DNA of 64,000 bases from Frankia casuarinae (GTDB lineage Bacteria > Actinomycetota > Actinomycetes > Frankiales > Frankiaceae), in the NCBI RefSeq assembly GCF_000013345.1, contig NC_007777.1:3968001-4032000 (forward strand). Reading direction: 5' to 3'. Position numbers and translations under genes: made by a program. Below, one piece after another: positions 37,111 to 46,034 of the stretch. Each line of letters opens with the position of its first letter. Position 1 is the first letter of the stretch. The notes below the pieces were generated by a model. It saw nothing but the letters and a program-made list of their open reading frames with translations. It was not told the origin of the DNA and searched no databases.

Positions 37111-37575
37111 TCAGGCCACTGGCCAGGGACGCGCGGTACCGGCGACGCGGTTCCAGACGTTGATCGCCGCGATCACCCAGACCAGTTCGGCCAGCTCCAC
37201 CTCGGTGAGGACCACCGAGACCTCGCCCCACATCTCGTCCGTGACCGGCCGGCGGTCCATCTGGGTGATGGCCTCGGTGAGGGTCAGCGCCGCACGTTCC
37301 TGTGCCGAGAAGTGCGGCGACTCGCGCCAGACGGGCAGGGCCAGCAGCTGCTTCTGGGTCGCGCCGGCCTCGAGGGCGGCCGGGCTGTGGGCGCCGACGC
37401 AGAAGGCGCACCCGTTGATCTGGGAGGCCCGGGTGCGGACCAGTTCCAGGAGCGAGGCCGGCAGGCTGACCTTGTCGGTGGCGGCGTCGAAAGCCTCCAT
37501 GGCCGACATGATGTGGGGAGCCAGGAGGTCCACACGGAGACGAAAAGAGCTGGAGGTTAGCGTTTTCTCCGCCAT
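37111..37575 (-). CDS. AhpD/carboxymuconolactone decarboxylase-family protein
   Basis: A 154-residue helical protein with NGCAFCVGAHS, the CxxC...H redox motif of AhpD-like peroxidases, and LTEAITQMDRRPVTDE downstream. It has the normal length. Its ribosome site GAGAGGAATTC lies inside the readthrough tail of the upstream radical SAM frame. It may have a redox-protective role or simply be co-expressed. Confidence 0.85.
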   Translation of the reverse strand: MAEKTLTSSSFRLRVDLLAPHIMSAMEAFDAATDKVSLPASLLELVRTRASQINGCAFCVGAHSPAALEAGATQKQLLALPVWRESPHFSAQERAALTLTEAITQMDRRPVTDEMWGEVSVVLTEVELAELVWVIAAINVWNRVAGTARPWPVA

Positions 37576-38863
37576 CGATGAATTCCTCTCGACCAGGCGT
37601 TGAATCGGATCGCGGATTACCGGCGGGCCGGCGGTTCCCGGCGGGGTCTAGACGTGGGGACGCGCGGGAGATCACCGGGTGGAACCTGCCGGGAACCGCT
37701 GTGCTGGCATGGGACGCGCTGGCATGGGACGCGCGGGTATCGGACGCGCGGGCGATGGCGCGCTCCGCGGCCGGCACGTTCTCGTCGCGCAGCAGGTCGG
37801 CGAGGTAGTCCGTGACGCTGTGATAGGTGCGATCCGCATACCGGTGCCGGTATCCCCCGCCTTCCTGCGGATCGGCGAGCAGCAGATCGTGCAGCGCGGC
37901 CGGCGGGTTATGATAGAGGAACTGCAGCACGGCCGTGTCCCGTTCGGCTTCCAGGAGCTGCTCGAACGGCGTCCGGGTGAAATCTCCGATGAACAGTGCG
38001 GTGCCGCGGAACTTCTCGTTGAGATTGGTCATCTCGCAGGTGGCTATCACATGCCCGCGCGGGTTGACGCCCAGTTGCAGACTTCCACAGTCGGGGAGCC
38101 GGTCCGGCGTGAACCGGCTGTAGTGCCTGGTGAGAGCCGCCATGACTTCCGGGTCGTTGCCCTCGGTGGTCAGGCTGTTGGGGTAGACCGTCTCACCGCC
38201 CAGGTCCAGGTCGTCCAGCAGCTGGGCGTCCACGTCGGGCAGGTGGGAGGCCACCCAGCTCAGCTCGTGCACCATGCCGAGGTCGGCGCAGGCCCGGCGG
38301 AGGTGGCGCAGCCGCTCGACCGGCACGAACGGCAGGTGAAAGGCGCTCGCACTCGGGAAGATCGCCTGGACCCCGGCCTGCTGGAGACGGCTCACGAGCG
38401 TACGGGCGCGTTCGGGGGTGCGGGCCCAGAAGCCGTTCGTGTTGAGGGAGACGTAGTACCCGAGATCCGTGGCGGCGCGGGCGAGCGCACAGGTGTCCTC
38501 CGGATGAAGCATGATCTCGCCGCCGCCCAGGTCGAGGAACCTGCGACCGAACCTGGCTGCCGTCCGCAGGATTTCTATCGCGGTGGCCAGGTCGAACCTC
38601 TCCCGGCGATGTGGACTCGATTGGACCAGGCAATGTGCGCAGGTCGCGTTGCAGGCATAGGTGTAGATCAGGTACACGCGCTCGTGGTTCCCGTAGGTGT
38701 AGCACACCCCGGTATGCGGATAGACCTGTTCCAAAATTCCCCCAAACCCATTGCTTTTACCTGGGCGGATTCGGCCGCGAACGAGCGATCTCGACAAGTG
38801 CGGGAACGCCGTCGGGAACTGTCGGTGGAGAGCAGGGTTGTCTCCCGGCAAAGATTGCGTCAC
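37576..38863 (-). CDS. Radical SAM protein C with a repeat-extended, stopless C-terminus
   Basis: A radical SAM enzyme of about 350 core residues: CNATCAHC at residues 71-78 (from an ATG at 38863), LDLGGGEIMLHP (GGE motif) and a paralogous NGFWAR...FVPVER with protein A (13282-14307). After DLLRDENVPAAERAIARAS the frame enters a 15-bp tandem repeat (ASDTRASHASASHAS) and has no stop until 36941, far inside the next genes. The true end is uncertain: repeat change or a frameshift probably removed it. The start is also uncertain; a TTG near 38732 after GGGGGA would shorten it. Confidence 0.7.
37703..37763. repeat. 15-bp tandem repeat at the 3' end of radical SAM gene C
   Basis: Two exact copies of GCTGGCATGGGACGC followed by two diverged copies (GCGGGTATCGGACGC, GCGGGCGATGGCGCG). 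In frame they encode the Ala/Ser/His tail of the minus-strand protein. Confidence 0.8.
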
Positions 38864-39694
38864 TGTAGGACAACATGGCGAGATTGGTCAACTGTGGCTC
38901 ACCGGCTTCATCCGCGACGACGGCGGGTGACGTTGAGGTGGAACTGTGACTGGCGTAGCAACCAGTTCTGCGTTGCCGGGGTCCTGTGGAGGGCATGGTT
39001 GTCCGGGATCAGGCACGGGTCGTACGCGGAGGTACTGAGGCGCCGATCCGCTTCAGGAAACGACGGGGAACTCCCCGTGTCGGCGCCGCCGGTCGGGCCG
39101 CGGGTTGCCCGTGCCATTGTTTGCGCTGGTCAGGTCGGGTCTTCGCGGTCAGGGGTGGGACGGGGCGGGGTTGTGGGGCGGCGGGGTCGGCGCCGGGCGG
39201 CGGCGATCCCGGTGTGACCCGCGCGGCGGACGGGGCCGATCATGTCGTGACGGAGCGTGAGTGCGGTGTGGGGCCGGTCGCCGGCCCGGGCTCGGGAAGC
39301 CATCTCACGGAACGTCACGTCCCTTACCTGTGAGGCTGCCGTCCCCCGTCGTGCTGTCGTCTTTCTGTCATCCGGCCCCTCCGGGGCGGGCGGCGCTACG
39401 GGCGGGAGCGGCCTGTGGGGGCGGTCACACCGGCGGTCATGGGAGACGACCGCCGCGGTCCTGACGCCCGGCCCGGCCTGGTCGTGCGGGCGTCGCGGGT
39501 GACCCGCGTCGCGCGGCGGTGTGGTGCTCGAGGTGCACGCCCCGTCCCGGGCAACCCCGGCAGGGCAGGATCCGCAGGGCGCTCCTAGGATGGCCGACGC
39601 AGGAACGCGGCGCCGCCGCGTCGGCGGCGGAGTCGGGCCGGAAAGCGGAGTCGGGCCGGAGAAAAGCGGAGTCGGGCCGGAGAGGAGTGCCACC
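38864..39694. other. Intergenic region, boundary of biosynthetic cluster and rsmI-que operon
   Basis: 830 bp with no supported gene on either strand. The left 100 bases are AT-richer and should hold the promoter of the leftward radical SAM operon. At 39627-39683, three copies of GCGGAGTCGGGCCGG separated by short A-rich linkers end at the ribosome site of rsmI. I see no tRNA or riboswitch. Confidence 0.5.
39627..39683. repeat. Tandem repeat upstream of rsmI, three copies
   Basis: GCGGAGTCGGGCCGGA repeated three times with AA/GAAAA spacers (17-20 bp period). It lies immediately before the AGAGGAGTG ribosome site of rsmI, so copy number could influence its 5' untranslated region. Confidence 0.75.
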
Positions 39695-40573
39695 GTGCCG
39701 GGCACGCTCTATCTGGTCCCGGTGCCCATCGGGGACCCCGGCGACATCACCGCCCGAGCCGTCGACGTGCTGCGGCAGGTCCCGGTGGTCGCGGCGGAGG
39801 ACACCCGCAACGCGCGGCGCCTGTTGCAGCCGCTCGGGACGTCGCCCCGGTTGCTCAGCTACCACGACCACAACGAGCAGGAGCGGGGTCCCCAACTGCT
39901 GTCGCTGCTGCAGGAGGGCGCGGACGTCGCCGTGATGTCGGACGCGGGCACCCCGCTGGTCAACGACCCCGGCTACCGCCTGGTCGCCGCGGCCATCGAG
40001 GCAGGGATCCCGGTCCGCCCGCTGCCGGGGGCCAGCGCGCCGGTCACCGCGCTCGTCGGATCCGGCCTGCCGGTACACCGGTTCCACTTCCTCGGGTTCC
40101 TGCCCCGCCGACCGGCCGCCCGCCGGGCGGCCCTGGAGCAGGTGCGCGGTCTCGACGCCTCCCTGGTGCTGTTCGAGGCGCCACACCGGATGACCGAGTG
40201 CCTGGCCGACCTGACCGCCGTGCTGGGTGAGCGGCGGGCGGCGCTGGCACGCAACCTGACCAAGCCGGACGAGCAGTTCATCCGGGGGACGCTCGACGAG
40301 GTCCGTGCCGTGCTGGCCGGGGAGCAGCCGGTCCGCGGGCAGTTCACGGTGGTCGTGGAGGGGGCGGGGACGCGGGCCGCCGCCGGGGAGACGGAGCTGG
40401 CCGACCGCGTCGCCGAGGCGATGCTGCGGCACGGAGCGGGTGCCCGGCTGGCCCGCGAGGTGGTCCGTGAGGTCACCGGCCTGCCGCGCAACCAGGTGTA
40501 CGCACTGGTCGGGGAGGCCGAGGGCCGGGTCCGGTCCGGTACCTGCCCGCCCGCGGGTGGACCGGCCGACTAG
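39695..40573 (+). CDS. rsmI: 16S rRNA (cytidine-1402-2'-O)-methyltransferase RsmI
   Basis: A 292-residue SPOUT-independent (tetrapyrrole-methylase fold) enzyme: TLYLVPVPIGDPGDITARA, AAEDTRNARRLL, SYHDHNE, DAGTPLVNDPGYRLV and LPGASAPVTALVGSGLP are RsmI landmarks. It methylates the ribose of C1402 in the 16S decoding site. The GTG at 39695 follows GAGGAG and removes a repeat-encoded extension. It is normally housekeeping; here it precedes tgt by 12 bp. Confidence 0.93.
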   Translation: MPGTLYLVPVPIGDPGDITARAVDVLRQVPVVAAEDTRNARRLLQPLGTSPRLLSYHDHNEQERGPQLLSLLQEGADVAVMSDAGTPLVNDPGYRLVAAAIEAGIPVRPLPGASAPVTALVGSGLPVHRFHFLGFLPRRPAARRAALEQVRGLDASLVLFEAPHRMTECLADLTAVLGERRAALARNLTKPDEQFIRGTLDEVRAVLAGEQPVRGQFTVVVEGAGTRAAAGETELADRVAEAMLRHGAGARLAREVVREVTGLPRNQVYALVGEAEGRVRSGTCPPAGGPAD

Positions 40574-40585
40574 ACTGGTTCTGAG

Positions 40586-41746
40586 ATGCCGAGGATGAGT
40601 CCGCCCGTCATGCCTGTTGTGCCGGCTCCCGTGCTGGCGACGCCGCACGGGACGGTCGAGCTACCGACGTTCCTGCCGGATGGCACCCGGGCGGCGGTGC
40701 GCAGCACGGATCCCCGTGACCTGCGCGAGGTCGGGATCGAGGCGGTGATGTGCAACGCCTTCCATCTTGCCCAGCGGCCCGGTGTCAGGCCGGTGAAGCG
40801 GGTCGGCGGGTTGCGTCGCTTCATGGCCTGGGACGGCGTGGTGGTCACCGACTCGGGCGGGTTCCAGGTGCTGTCCCTGCTGCGGCGGCAGGGGCAGCAC
40901 AGCGCGATCCGCCCCGGCGGGGTGGTCTTCCGCAATCCTGCCGACGGCACGAAGGTCGAGCTCACCCCGCAGCGGGTGATCGAGTGGCAGTTCGGGCTGG
41001 GCTCGGGCGTCGTCATCGCGCTCGACGACTGCACGGGTCCGGAGGACTCGCCGGCCGAGGTGGTGGCCTCGGTCGACCGCACGATCCGCTGGTTCCGCGA
41101 CACCCGTACCGCCTTCGATCTCCAGTGTCGGCAGCGCCGGCTGGAGAACCCGCCGCTGCTGGTCGGTGTGGTGCAGGGCGGTGCGGATCCCGACCAGCGC
41201 AAGCGCTGCGTGGAAGCCCTGGTGGAGGCGGGCGCGCAGGGGTTCGGCTTCGGCGGCTGGCCCCTGGACGGCAACGGCGTGCTCGAACGGGAGATGTTCG
41301 CCCTGCTCTCGGCGTCCACGCCGCCCGAGGCCCCGCTCTTCGCGCTCGGGGTGGGCAAACCCGAGCATCTCGTGGCGCTGTGCCAGATCGATCGCCGGTG
41401 GGTGTTCGACTGCACCATTCCCACCCGGGACGCACGGCATGGTCGCCTGTACGCCTTCAACAACGCCCCGCTGGCCGCCGACGGGTCGTTCTACCAGAAC
41501 GTCCACATCCTGGACGAACGCAACCATCGCATCGACGAGCCGATCTGTCCCACCTGCGACTGCCCCACCTGCACCCGGTACGGCCGGTCGTACCTGCACC
41601 ATCTCTTCCGGGTCAGGGACGGGCAGGCCGACCGGCTGGCCACGCTGCACAACCTGCGCTTCTACACTCGACTTATCGAGCAGCTGCGGGCGGGCGGGCG
41701 CGCGCTGGCAGCCGGCCCGGCCGAGATTGGGGACGACGACACGTGA
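40586..41746 (+). CDS. tgt: tRNA-guanine transglycosylase
   Basis: A 386-residue [16 protein letters not shown] contains the catalytic Asp, IALDDCTGP the base-recognition Asp and Cys (Cys favours preQ1), [13 protein letters not shown] the nucleophile Asp, and CPTCDCPTC followed by HH the zinc site. It exchanges G34 of GUN-anticodon tRNAs for a 7-deazaguanine. GGWPLDG and [11 protein letters not shown] differ from the E. coli-type sequence, so it is a divergent branch. It is coupled to queC (GTGA). Confidence 0.9.
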   Translation: MPRMSPPVMPVVPAPVLATPHGTVELPTFLPDGTRAAVRSTDPRDLREVGIEAVMCNAFHLAQRPGVRPVKRVGGLRRFMAWDGVVVTDSGGFQVLSLLRRQGQHSAIRPGGVVFRNPADGTKVELTPQRVIEWQFGLGSGVVIALDDCTGPEDSPAEVVASVDRTIRWFRDTRTAFDLQCRQRRLENPPLLVGVVQGGADPDQRKRCVEALVEAGAQGFGFGGWPLDGNGVLEREMFALLSASTPPEAPLFALGVGKPEHLVALCQIDRRWVFDCTIPTRDARHGRLYAFNNAPLAADGSFYQNVHILDERNHRIDEPICPTCDCPTCTRYGRSYLHHLFRVRDGQADRLATLHNLRFYTRLIEQLRAGGRALAAGPAEIGDDDT

Positions 41747-42459
41747 CGGTGAACCCGACCCGGGGCGCGGTCGGAGGGACGGACCCCCGACCCGCCGCGG
41801 TGGTGCTGTTGAGCGGGGGGCTGGACTCGGCAACCGTGCTCGCCATCGCCAACCAGCAGGGATTCGCCTGCCACGCGTTGAGCTTCCGCTACGGCCAGCG
41901 GCACGAGGTCGAACTCGCCGCGGCCCGGCGGGTGGCCTCCGCGCTCGGGGTGGTCCGGCATGTGGTGGTCGACATCGACCTGGGGGTCTTCGGCGGGTCG
42001 GCGCTGACCGACCCGACCATCGCCGTCCCGGCGGCCGGAACGGCGGAGGAGATCCCGGTCACCTATGTCCCGGCCCGGAACACGATCTTCCTGTCCTTCG
42101 GGCTGGCCCTGGCCGAGACCGCGGGTGCCTGGGACGTGTTCATCGGCGCGAGTTCGGTCGACTACAGCGGCTACCCGGACTGCCGTCCCGAGTACCTGGC
42201 CGCCTACCAGGCGATGGCCAACCTGGCGACGAAGGCCACCGTGTCGGGTGAGCGCACCCTGTCGGTCCATGCCCCGCTGATGCACCTGAGCAAGGCGGAC
42301 ACGATTCGCCTTGGTCTCTCGCTCGGGGTTGACTACGGGCTGACGCACAGCTGCTACGACCCGGGGCCGGACGGCCGGCCCTGTGGGCGGTGCGACTCCT
42401 GCTCGCTGCGGGAGCGTGGTTTCACCGAGGTGGGAGTCCCTGACCCGGCGGGGGGCTGA
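41743..42459 (+). CDS. queC: 7-cyano-7-deazaguanine synthase QueC
   Basis: A 238-residue ATP-dependent PP-loop enzyme: [14 protein letters not shown] is the PP-loop, [10 protein letters not shown] and [16 protein letters not shown] the substrate region, and [17 protein letters not shown] the zinc site. It converts CDG to preQ0. The GTG at 41743 overlaps the tgt stop. Confidence 0.95.
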   Translation: MTVNPTRGAVGGTDPRPAAVVLLSGGLDSATVLAIANQQGFACHALSFRYGQRHEVELAAARRVASALGVVRHVVVDIDLGVFGGSALTDPTIAVPAAGTAEEIPVTYVPARNTIFLSFGLALAETAGAWDVFIGASSVDYSGYPDCRPEYLAAYQAMANLATKATVSGERTLSVHAPLMHLSKADTIRLGLSLGVDYGLTHSCYDPGPDGRPCGRCDSCSLRERGFTEVGVPDPAGG

Positions 42460-42460
42460 C

Positions 42461-43099
42461 ATGGTTTATCGGATCAAGGAGATCTTCTACACGCTGCAGG
42501 GGGAGGGCGTGCGGTCCGGCCGCCCGGCGGTGTTCTGCCGGTTCGCCCTGTGCAACCTGTGGACCGGGCGGGAACGCGACCGTCACCGGGCGGTGTGCCA
42601 GTTCTGCGACACCGACTTCGTGGGTACCGACGGCCCCGACGGCGGCGTGTTCGACACCCCGGACGACCTGGCCGACGCCGTGGCCGCGCGGTGGCCGTCC
42701 GATGCCCCCGGGGCACTGCCCTACGTGGTCTGCACCGGCGGTGAGCCGTTGTTGCAGCTCGACACCCCGGCCGTGTCCGCCCTGCACACACGAGGTTTCG
42801 AAGTGGCCGTCGAGACCAACGGCACCTGCCCGGCGCCGGCCGGGCTGGACTGGGTGTGCGTGTCCCCCAAGGCGGGGGCGCCGCTGCGGCTGACCACCGG
42901 TGACGAGCTGAAACTGGTCTTCCCGCAGCCCGGCGCCGGACCGGAGCTGTTCGCCGGCCTGGAGTTCGGCCATCACCTGCTGCAGCCGATGGACGGGCCG
43001 CACCGGGAGGCCAACACCCGGGCGGCGCTCGACTACTGCCTGGCCCACCCACGCTGGAGGCTCAGCATTCAGACCCACAAGATCCTGGGGATCCGCTGA
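42461..43099 (+). CDS. queE: 7-carboxy-7-deazaguanine synthase QueE
   Basis: A 212-residue radical SAM enzyme with the QueE-type insertion between its first two cluster cysteines ([20 protein letters not shown]-x14-C-x2-C) and CTGGEPLLQ. It turns carboxy-tetrahydropterin into CDG. The start is one base after the queC stop and the end overlaps queD. Confidence 0.95.
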   Translation: MVYRIKEIFYTLQGEGVRSGRPAVFCRFALCNLWTGRERDRHRAVCQFCDTDFVGTDGPDGGVFDTPDDLADAVAARWPSDAPGALPYVVCTGGEPLLQLDTPAVSALHTRGFEVAVETNGTCPAPAGLDWVCVSPKAGAPLRLTTGDELKLVFPQPGAGPELFAGLEFGHHLLQPMDGPHREANTRAALDYCLAHPRWRLSIQTHKILGIR

Positions 43100-43473
43100 T
43101 GGAGATCTTCCGCGAGTTCACCTTCGAGGCCGCGCACCGCCTGCCGGAGGTGCCGGAGGGTCACAAGTGCGCCCGGCTGCACGGGCATTCCTTCCGGATC
43201 GCGATCCAGGTGGTCGGCCCGGTCGACCCCCGGGCTGGATGGGTGATGGACTTCGCCGACCTCCGGGCGGCGTTCGCTCCGCTGCACGACCAGCTGGACC
43301 ACCGCTACCTCAACGAGGTGCCGGGCCTGGACAACCCGACCAGCGAGAACCTCGCCCGGTGGATCTGGGACCGGCTGGCCGGCGAGCTCCCGCTGAGCGC
43401 GGTCACCGTCCGCGAGACCTGCACGTCGGGGTGCATCTACCGAGGTGACGAGCCGGACCGGACACCGGCGTGA
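43099..43473 (+). CDS. queD: 6-carboxy-5,6,7,8-tetrahydropterin synthase QueD
   Basis: A 124-residue PTPS-family enzyme. [24 protein letters not shown] supplies the catalytic Cys and the His zinc ligands. [22 protein letters not shown] is the usual downstream segment. It takes dihydroneopterin triphosphate from GTP cyclohydrolase I (not in the window) into the pathway. Confidence 0.95.
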   Translation: MEIFREFTFEAAHRLPEVPEGHKCARLHGHSFRIAIQVVGPVDPRAGWVMDFADLRAAFAPLHDQLDHRYLNEVPGLDNPTSENLARWIWDRLAGELPLSAVTVRETCTSGCIYRGDEPDRTPA

Positions 43474-44336
43474 CCCCGCCGGGCGCCGACCAGGAGGCCG
43501 TGGCGGCGGCCGCCGCCCGGATCGCCCGTTCGGCCAAGTACCGGGGCGTGCACCCCGAGACCATCGCCCATGTCGTGGAGCAGGAGGCGAGCGCCGGGGG
43601 AACCGGCCCGGTCGAGCACCGGGCCCGGGTGCGGCTGCACCGGGTCGCCGCCCTGCACCTGCTGAGCGGGCGGACAGCGGTGCTGCGCCGCGAGGTGGCA
43701 CGGTTGCCGACCGGCGATCCGCAGGCCCTGAAGGCCGGCTGCCGGGCCGTGCTGGCCCGGCACGTCTCCACCGCCGAGCGCCTTGCCGACCTGGACGACT
43801 TCTACCCCGCGCTGCTGTCGATCCTGCCCGCCCCGGACACCGTTGTCGACATCGCCTGTGCGTTGAACGTCCTCACCGTCCCCTGGCTGCTGGAGACCTG
43901 TGACGCCACGTACACGGGCTACGACCTCAACGCCGACTTCGTCGAGATCGGCAACGCCTTCCTCGCCATGGTGCATCCGCAGGGCTGGGTGGTCCACCAC
44001 GACGTGGTGGCCCAGGGTCCCCCACCGCGGGCCGATCTGGCACTGCTGCTGAAGACCTACCACTGCCTGGAGGACCGTCGGCGGGGCAGCGGCCTGCGGC
44101 TGGTCGAGACCGTCGACGCCCGGCACGTCGCCGTCTCCTTCCCCACCCGGGCGATGAACGGGCGGCCGGCCGTCTTCGCGCCGCCGATGCAGGAGGAGCT
44201 GGAGCGGCTGGCCGACCGGCGCGGCTGGTCGGTGGACCGGGTGCGGCTGAGCACCGAGGAGCTGGTCGTCCTCGGCCGGTCGCCGCAGGACATGTCGTCG
44301 CCCGAGGCGCTCCCGACCCGGGCGCACCAGGGCTGA
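43470..44336 (+). CDS. Divergent Arm/FmrO-family rRNA methyltransferase homologue in the que operon
   Basis: A 288-residue paralogue of the m7G1405 methyltransferase at 34328: [48 protein letters not shown] (motif I, with Ala-Leu where Arm enzymes have Gly-Leu), [19 protein letters not shown] and [10 protein letters not shown]. The SLGQRSKGMFQ segment that follows in true Arm enzymes is replaced. The GTG overlaps the queD stop. Target RNA and position are unknown; the context suggests decoding-site or tRNA modification. Confidence 0.75.
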   Translation: MTPPGADQEAVAAAAARIARSAKYRGVHPETIAHVVEQEASAGGTGPVEHRARVRLHRVAALHLLSGRTAVLRREVARLPTGDPQALKAGCRAVLARHVSTAERLADLDDFYPALLSILPAPDTVVDIACALNVLTVPWLLETCDATYTGYDLNADFVEIGNAFLAMVHPQGWVVHHDVVAQGPPPRADLALLLKTYHCLEDRRRGSGLRLVETVDARHVAVSFPTRAMNGRPAVFAPPMQEELERLADRRGWSVDRVRLSTEELVVLGRSPQDMSSPEALPTRAHQG

Positions 44337-44407
44337 GGATCGGCGGGTTATGCTCGTCAGCGGTGCCGGTGTGCGGGAACGGGAGAGGGAGCGTCGGTGA
44401 TGCGGCA

Positions 44408-44785
44408 GTGGCCCTGACGAAGCTGGGCAACCCGGAGGCGAAGGCCGACCGGTCCCTGGAGACGTTCCCGATCGACGACACCTCGCAGGAGATCAGGATC
44501 GACTGCCGGGAGTTCACCTGCCGGTGCCCGATCACCGGCCAGCCGGACTGGGCGACGATCCGCATCGACTACCGGCCGGGCGGGCGTGGTCTGGAGACCA
44601 AGAGCCTCAAGCTCTACCTGGAGACCTTCCGGGAGGAAGGGATCTTCCACGAACACCTGGCCACCCTGATACGTGACGATCTGGTGGCCGCGCTCGCTCC
44701 GGTGCAGCTCACCGTCACCGTGAACTTCAACGCCCGGGGCGGCATCGCGCTGGCGGCCTCCAGCACCTACCGTCGCGAGGCCTGA
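44408..44785 (+). CDS. queF: preQ0 reductase QueF (unimodular type)
   Basis: A 125-residue NADPH-dependent 7-cyano-7-deazaguanine reductase: REFTCRCPITGQPDWA holds the Cys that forms the thioimide with preQ0, and GLETKSLKLYLETFREEGIFHEH is the QueF motif plus acid-base region. It makes preQ1, completing the set with QueD, QueE, QueC and Tgt. The GTG at 44408 is the likely start; an in-frame start at 44363 would add 15 residues. Confidence 0.92.
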   Translation: MALTKLGNPEAKADRSLETFPIDDTSQEIRIDCREFTCRCPITGQPDWATIRIDYRPGGRGLETKSLKLYLETFREEGIFHEHLATLIRDDLVAALAPVQLTVTVNFNARGGIALAASSTYRREA

Positions 44786-45309
44786 CCCCGCCCCTGCCGG
44801 ACGGTCCTGGACCTCGGCCGAGCTCACCAGCGCCCCTACGACGGCACGCACCGTGTTCGTCGGACGGCGCTCCTGCCCGGAGTGCCTCCCGCGCGGAGCG
44901 CGGTCACCCTGGTCGACGGCTGCCGCGTTTTCGCCTCCGGACTCAGGGTCACTGCCCGGGGGTGCGGACCGCCGTCGGCATCGCGGCGTGGGAGACGCCA
45001 CGATCGCCAGCGGCTTCTCCTTCTGAGCCACATGGCCGGAACGGCGCCCGGATGAACATCTTCCCCTCGTCGCTGACACCCCCACACGTCAGCTGATAAA
45101 CCAGTCTTCCGTCAGAATCCGTGCCGACCCATACGGCCAGAGAAAAGTGGCATGTCAGCGGCTTCGCCACACCTGTCAGGGAAAAAGCCAGCCCGTCGGA
45201 GTTGGCTCAGAACTGCCTTTCGTCGGGCCGACGCCGGGCCGAAGGCAATCCCCGCCGCCTTCTTCCAAAGGAGCCGCTGTGCCATGAGCGTTTTCCATCC
45301 TCGGTTCTC
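44786..45309. other. Intergenic region between queF and the IS cluster
   Basis: About 520 bp. I see no supported gene. 45170-45300 may include an end of the interrupted IS element, but no matching terminal inverted repeat could be paired with confidence. Confidence 0.4.
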
Positions 45310-46034
45310 CTAAATTCCTTCGTGCGTCAGGACGAGGATGGCTTGGGAAATTGTGCCGACGCGGCGGGGGCAGCCGCGGTACCGGTCGAGGACATGCCAG
45401 TTCTTGAGGACGGCGAATCCTCGTTCGCCGACAGCGCGGGTGGCCGAGAGGCTGCGGTTCTTCTCCTTGTCGGCGTCGGGTAGTTCGGCGTTCTGGGGTT
45501 TCTTGCGGGGGGTGAGGAGTTGTTCGCTCTCGCCGCCGACGTAGCCCTTGTCGGCGTAAAGGTAGATCGTCTCCGCCTGGTTGATCAGGTGGAGGATGTT
45601 GTGGGACCTCGCGGCGGTGATGTCGTGGGTGGATCCGGGCAGTCCGTCGGAGATCCAGATCATCCGGCCGTAGGGGTCCATCAGGCCCTGGAGGTTGACG
45701 CCGTGGTGTTTGTGTTTGCCGGAGTAGTAGAGCCTGTTGTGGGCGCGGATCCGGTTGATGCGGATGACGGTGCCGTCGAGGATGAGGAAGTTGCTCCGGC
45801 ACCAGGCGAAGGCCCAGACGGCGGCGAGCAGGGTCCGGCCACGGCCGGCGAGCAGCGCGACGGCCTCGTGGACGTAGCGGCACACAGTGGCCACCCCGAC
45901 CTGGAATCCCTCGACGAGGCGGGTGTAGGTGTCTCCGTTGCGCAGGTGGGCCAAGGCAAGAAGTGCCTGGTCACGGGCCGGGACCTTGCGCCAGTTCCCG
46001 TGGCGTTCGCGGTCGTCGGCGAGCAGCGCCGTCA
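45310..46034 (-). pseudogene. DDE transposase (IS5-like, DDE_Tnp_4) interrupted by another IS
   Basis: Encodes LAHLRNGDTYTRLVEGFQVG (helix-turn-helix), LDGTVIRINR (first Asp), GSTHDITAAR (second Asp region) and GERGFAVLKNW (Glu). Its N terminus is cut by the element at 46035-47016. On the far side the minus strand continues in frame (RRLNDKL joined to TALLADDRERHG) once the IS and one TCA are removed. A start codon for that part could not be identified, so the gene was probably defective or starts unusually. Confidence 0.75.

Noticed and set aside
40586-41746. Tgt as a DpdA-like DNA 7-deazaguanine transglycosylase
   Set aside because: QueF is present, so the pathway goes to preQ1, while DpdA systems use preQ0. 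The tRNA TGT motifs are retained and no other Dpd genes are nearby.
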